Below the pieces are notes generated by a model. The model did not search any database. It was not told the DNA's origin and saw nothing but the letters and a program-made list of their open reading frames with translations. Below are positions 60,899-64,000 of a stretch of DNA of 64,000 nucleotides, piece by piece (positions within the stretch are counted from its first letter, which is position 1; every line of letters starts with the position of its first letter). The stretch is from Paenibacillus sp. 1_12 (GTDB lineage: Bacteria; Bacillota; Bacilli; Paenibacillales; NBRC-103111). The stretch spans positions 62,001-126,000 of the forward strand of contig NZ_FOTE01000015.1 in NCBI RefSeq assembly GCF_900114475.1, written 5' to 3'. The position numbers and the translations under genes are program-made.

Positions 60899-62278
60899 TT
60901 AATGTCGGATAGTCGTAACGGGTATACTGGGCAACGTCACCGAAAACGTGGAGCCTTTACCAGTCGCACTCTGTATGCTAATTCTCCCTAAGTGCAGCAG
61001 TACAATTTTATTAACAATGGCCAGACCGAGTCCACTGCCGCTATGCTCGCCTGTCCGCGACTTGTCGGCCTTATAAAAGCGCTCAAAAATTCTTCCCTGA
61101 TCCTCCTCGGAAATCCCTATTCCTTGATCAGAGATGCTGACTGTAATCTCATTCGTAGTTTGTTTTACCTGAATATGAATCCATCCGCTCTGTGGTGAAA
61201 ATTTAATACTGTTCGTAATCAAATTCATCCAAACCTGATTTAATAAATCCTCATCAGCGCATATTTTGATACTGGGCATATTCAACTCAAATTCGATTTG
61301 TTTTGCTGACCATTGAGGCTCACAAGCGACGATCACATGACGGATTTGTTCATCCAGGTCGTAGGTATGCGGCTGGTATGGATGATGCATCGATTCCAAA
61401 GAAGCAAGTTTTAACAAATTTTCGCTCATACGCGACAAGCGCTCACTCTCCGATTGGATAATCTCCAGATAATACAGCCGCTCTTCTTCAGACATCCGAT
61501 TGCTGCGTAGCGCCTTGGAAAAGCCCGAAATGGACGTCAGCGGCGTCTGAATCTCATGGGATACATTAGATACAAAATCCTGCCGCATCTGTTCGAGCTG
61601 CTTGAGCTCCAGTGCCATTTCACTAAAGCTTTGTGCTAGCATCCCCAGCTCGTCCTTACGGCGTTTCAGCTTCCAATCCATATTGAAATCACCCTTGGAC
61701 ATCCGCTTGGTCGCTTCTGTCATTACTCTTAAGGGCTTGACTACATAACGCGCGGCTACGAAAATAAACAAACTTCCCATTAGCAGTGTAATGAATAAAG
61801 TGGTAATTACCGCCTTCTGCAGCGCACTCTCCTTGTTGTGCCTAGAATATTGGAAAAATATCGCATAGTGAACCGTATCGATTTGGAACGGAAATCCCAC
61901 TACGATCTGGTCCGGGAAACCGCTCAAACTCCGATAAACCTCTCCGCTTTGGACCTGAACGACCACCGGATCAGCAATATCCACCTTCTCCCTTGGCTCG
62001 GTTTCCCCATATACATTCTTACTTTTGTTTTCCTCATATAAAGTGATATAGTACTCGGATAATCGGCTGACAGTAGTCAAATATTCGTGTATTTTCTCTT
62101 CCTTTAGAAGGGTTAACGTGTGCACGATGTCCTTGCCATTATCCATCATCTTATCCTGAATTTCTTCCCTGACCAGATTCGTATAAAAAAAGGTCGTCAA
62201 AAAAAATGCTGACGCCATTCCGAATAGAACTGCACCCAAAAATGTAAGTACCACACGGACATACAAGGTTTTGATCAT
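60899..62278 (-). CDS. Membrane sensor histidine kinase
   Basis: 459 residues. Two membrane helices (about 8-30 and 160-182) enclose a sensor of about 130 residues; HAMP (about 183-236), HisKA with phospho-His in NVSHEIQTPLTS, ATPase domain with WMNLITNSIKFS, DQGIGI, IFERFYKADKSRTG and GSGLGLAI. It overlaps its response regulator by 4 nt. The next operon downstream, behind a terminator, is the RND pump, a likely but unproven target. Confidence 0.9.
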   Translation of the reverse strand: MIKTLYVRVVLTFLGAVLFGMASAFFLTTFFYTNLVREEIQDKMMDNGKDIVHTLTLLKEEKIHEYLTTVSRLSEYYITLYEENKSKNVYGETEPREKVDIADPVVVQVQSGEVYRSLSGFPDQIVVGFPFQIDTVHYAIFFQYSRHNKESALQKAVITTLFITLLMGSLFIFVAARYVVKPLRVMTEATKRMSKGDFNMDWKLKRRKDELGMLAQSFSEMALELKQLEQMRQDFVSNVSHEIQTPLTSISGFSKALRSNRMSEEERLYYLEIIQSESERLSRMSENLLKLASLESMHHPYQPHTYDLDEQIRHVIVACEPQWSAKQIEFELNMPSIKICADEDLLNQVWMNLITNSIKFSPQSGWIHIQVKQTTNEITVSISDQGIGISEEDQGRIFERFYKADKSRTGEHSGSGLGLAIVNKIVLLHLGRISIQSATGKGSTFSVTLPSIPVTTIRH

Positions 62279-62952
62279 GATCTCACCTCAAGCTTATAGC
62301 CAAGCCCACGAATGGTCACGATACTGAAGGTATCACCAGCCTCTGGAAAACGCTCCCTGAGCCTCTTAATATGGACATCCACCGTCCGGTCATCCCCTTC
62401 GTAATCCATTCCCCAAATTTGCTCGATGAGCTGATTACGCGTAAAAATTTGATTAGGATGGCTGAACAGCTTGAACAGCAGCTCGAATTCTTTGAGCGGC
62501 AGTGTTGTTCTCACACCATTTATAATAATTTCGAAGCTTTGCCGATTTAACTCGATATCACCAAACTGCACCATTTGCGAAGCCACAATCCGATACCTTT
62601 TCATCAAAGCCTTCACCCGTACAACCAGCTCCTCCGGATCGAACGGCTTGACCAAATAATCATCCGTTCCCAGCTGAAACCCTTTTACCTTGTTTCCTGT
62701 CTCACCCTTGGCTGTTATCATCAGCAGCGGCAGGTTCGGATATGCTGAGCGAAGCTCGCTGCACAAATCCCATCCATCCATCTCAGGCATCATGATATCC
62801 AGAATGACCAGATCAATTCGGGTTTTCTCCATCTGCTGCAAGGCTTCAACACCATGTCCAGCTTCCGTAATATCAAAGCCTTCCTGCCGTAAATATACTT
62901 TAATTAGCTCGCGAATATGAATATCGTCATCGACGATCAATATGTTGGCCAC
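62275..62952 (-). CDS. OmpR/PhoB-family response regulator
   Basis: 225 residues. Receiver (IVDDDIHIREL, acceptor in LVILDIMMPEMDG, Lys in YLVKPFDPEE) and winged-helix domain (TTLPLKEFELLFKLFSHPNQ, RTVDVHIKRLRERF, IVTIRGLGYKLE). First gene of the pair with the kinase. Confidence 0.92.
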   Translation of the reverse strand: MANILIVDDDIHIRELIKVYLRQEGFDITEAGHGVEALQQMEKTRIDLVILDIMMPEMDGWDLCSELRSAYPNLPLLMITAKGETGNKVKGFQLGTDDYLVKPFDPEELVVRVKALMKRYRIVASQMVQFGDIELNRQSFEIIINGVRTTLPLKEFELLFKLFSHPNQIFTRNQLIEQIWGMDYEGDDRTVDVHIKRLRERFPEAGDTFSIVTIRGLGYKLEVRS

Positions 62953-63071
62953 GAAGCATCCATTCCTTTCTAGCGTTTGATTCCCTAATTTTCAAAATGA
63001 TTATGCACAATTTTCTTTGAACTGAGAACACTAATATAGCATACCATCGATTAACCATTCCAACATTCCAC

Positions 63072-63100
63072 TTGAAAATACAACTCCAATTCGGTATAGT
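63072..63100 (+). promoter_or_regulatory. Sigma-A promoter of the RpiR-family gene
   Basis: TTGAAA (63072-63077), exactly 17 nt, TATAGT (63095-63100). Confidence 0.72.
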
Positions 63101-63106
63101 AATTAT

Positions 63107-63151
63107 GTAAATTATTTTCTTAAATATATAAATATTAAGTAAATTATTTTC
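63107..63151 (+). promoter_or_regulatory. Two direct-repeat operator candidates downstream of -10
   Basis: GTAAATTATTTTC occurs exactly at 63107-63119 and again at 63139-63151, a 32-bp (three-turn) spacing, between the -10 and the ribosome-binding site. The position suits repression, probably by the RpiR-family protein itself. Confidence 0.6.
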
Positions 63152-63169
63152 AAAAAGGAATGAGTCACG

Positions 63170-64000
63170 ATGCCGGGAATTTTAAGCGCTATTCAAGAAC
63201 AAATGGGTTCCATGAGCCGCAAAGAAAAAGAACTCGCCGCTTATATTATTGATCATTCAGCCAATATGACTCAGATCGGGATTACTCAATTGGCCAAAGA
63301 CTCCGGCAGCAGTACAGCCACCATATCGCGTTTTTGCAAAATTTTTCATTTTGCCGGTTTTACCGAATTTAAAATCAAGCTGGCCGCTGAGCTAGCCCAG
63401 CCACCTGCAGCCCAATCCTACCAGGACATCATTGCGGATAACTCACTCAGCAATATCGTAGCGGCTATGGAAGCTAATCATGTGCGCTCCATCACGGATA
63501 CCACTCGCCTGCTCGATATGAAGCTGCTTCAGAAAGCAATTGATGCTATTGCTGCTGCCAGACAAATCGATCTCTACGGCGTAGCCACTTCAGGGCTGGT
63601 TGCCCAAGATTTTTATCAAAAGCTGATACGGATAGGCAAGCGCAGTGTCGCCTTTTCCGATCCACATATGCAGGTGACTTCAGCATCCAGCTTGACTAAG
63701 GGCGACGTCGCCATTGGCATCTCCTATTCAGGAGAAACTACAGAAACCATCGCCGCGTTAAAATGTGCTTCTGAGCACGGAGCTACCACGATTTCACTTA
63801 CCAAATTCGGTACCCATACTCTTACCTCGATTGCAGATATTTGCCTCTTCACCTCAACCCTAGAGGAAGGCATGCGCCGCGGTGATATGGCGTCCCGGAT
63901 TGCCCAGCTGCATGTCATTGATATTGTATTTGTAGGCTTGTTGAGCCAACAATTTGATCAGCTCGTACCACGGCTGGAAACTTCATACCAGATGGTCCGC
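63170..64000 (+). CDS. MurR/RpiR-family transcriptional regulator (3' end beyond window)
   Basis: 277 codons are visible, open to the window edge. Helix-turn-helix domain (about 1-77: MSRKEKELAAYIIDHSANMT, ITQLAKDSGSSTATISRFCK) and a SIS phosphosugar-binding domain (about 125-260: IDLYGVATSGLVAQDFYQKL, AIGISYSGETTETIAAL). AAGGAA lies about 10 nt before ATG 63170. Such proteins repress sugar or amino-sugar genes and respond to a sugar phosphate; the controlled genes probably lie to the right of the window. Family length is about 280-290, so little is missing. Confidence 0.9.
   Translation, partial: MPGILSAIQEQMGSMSRKEKELAAYIIDHSANMTQIGITQLAKDSGSSTATISRFCKIFHFAGFTEFKIKLAAELAQPPAAQSYQDIIADNSLSNIVAAMEANHVRSITDTTRLLDMKLLQKAIDAIAAARQIDLYGVATSGLVAQDFYQKLIRIGKRSVAFSDPHMQVTSASSLTKGDVAIGISYSGETTETIAALKCASEHGATTISLTKFGTHTLTSIADICLFTSTLEEGMRRGDMASRIAQLHVIDIVFVGLLSQQFDQLVPRLETSYQMVR

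Overview
The window looks like a low-to-mid GC Bacillota chromosome, most likely Paenibacillus or a close relative. The evidence is the Bacillus-type pur gene order, a sigma-B partner-switching module, a MocR regulator, three SLH domains on a surface enzyme, remnants of the LplB/YtcP sugar-permease pair so common in Paenibacillus, and a DUF6483-type protein. I see no rRNA, tRNA or CRISPR array and no complete prophage. Genus is inferred from gene content only.

Layout. Positions 1-6300 (mixed strands): a LysR regulator divergent from a PurA paralogue, a Bcp peroxiredoxin, two decayed sugar ABC permease genes, a cytoplasmic sulfatase, and two general-stress membrane proteins behind a sigma-B-type promoter. 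Positions 6800-9720: rsbV-rsbW-sigB plus small stress proteins, several with recognisable sigma-B promoters. Positions 9800-19000: a secreted protein, a lone GlgC, and a signalling cluster whose parts match the RsbY phosphatase, RsbK hybrid kinase and RsbM methyltransferase that feed sigma-B in the Bacillus cereus group, plus an extra receiver-kinase. Positions 19200-28400: an SLH-anchored phosphatase, a DMT exporter/MocR pair, a DgoR/DgoD galactonate pair, a two-component system and an NlpC/P60 hydrolase.

Positions 28600-31920 hold the most striking locus. A complete tyrosine recombinase gene is bounded by two 28-bp sites. Each site is a near-perfect 11-6-11 palindrome like a Xer or phage recombination site, and the two are in inverted orientation. 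A well-formed outward-facing sigma-A promoter sits just inside the right-hand site. In the sequenced orientation it faces a terminator-like hairpin; after inversion it would face the HD-GYP (c-di-GMP phosphodiesterase) and CheW-like genes. This reads as a candidate phase-variation switch.

Positions 34800-50340 carry the whole de novo purine operon on the minus strand (purE-K-B-C-S-Q-L-F-M-N, an AICAR transformylase, an IMP cyclohydrolase, purD). It starts from a clear promoter with a PurR-type operator just upstream. Instead of bifunctional PurH there is a free-standing AICAR transformylase plus an archaeal-type (PurO-family) IMP cyclohydrolase. The operon is unusually loose: gaps of 186 to 780 bp hold palindromic repeat elements and a tandem 36-nt hairpin module that recurs directly upstream of ribosome-binding sites elsewhere in the window.

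Positions 50350-64000: a DUF6483 protein, two large exported proteins, an RND (SwrC-like) efflux permease with its lipoprotein adaptor, an OmpR/kinase pair upstream of it, and at the right edge an RpiR-family regulator cut by the window end, with its own promoter and two direct-repeat operator candidates.
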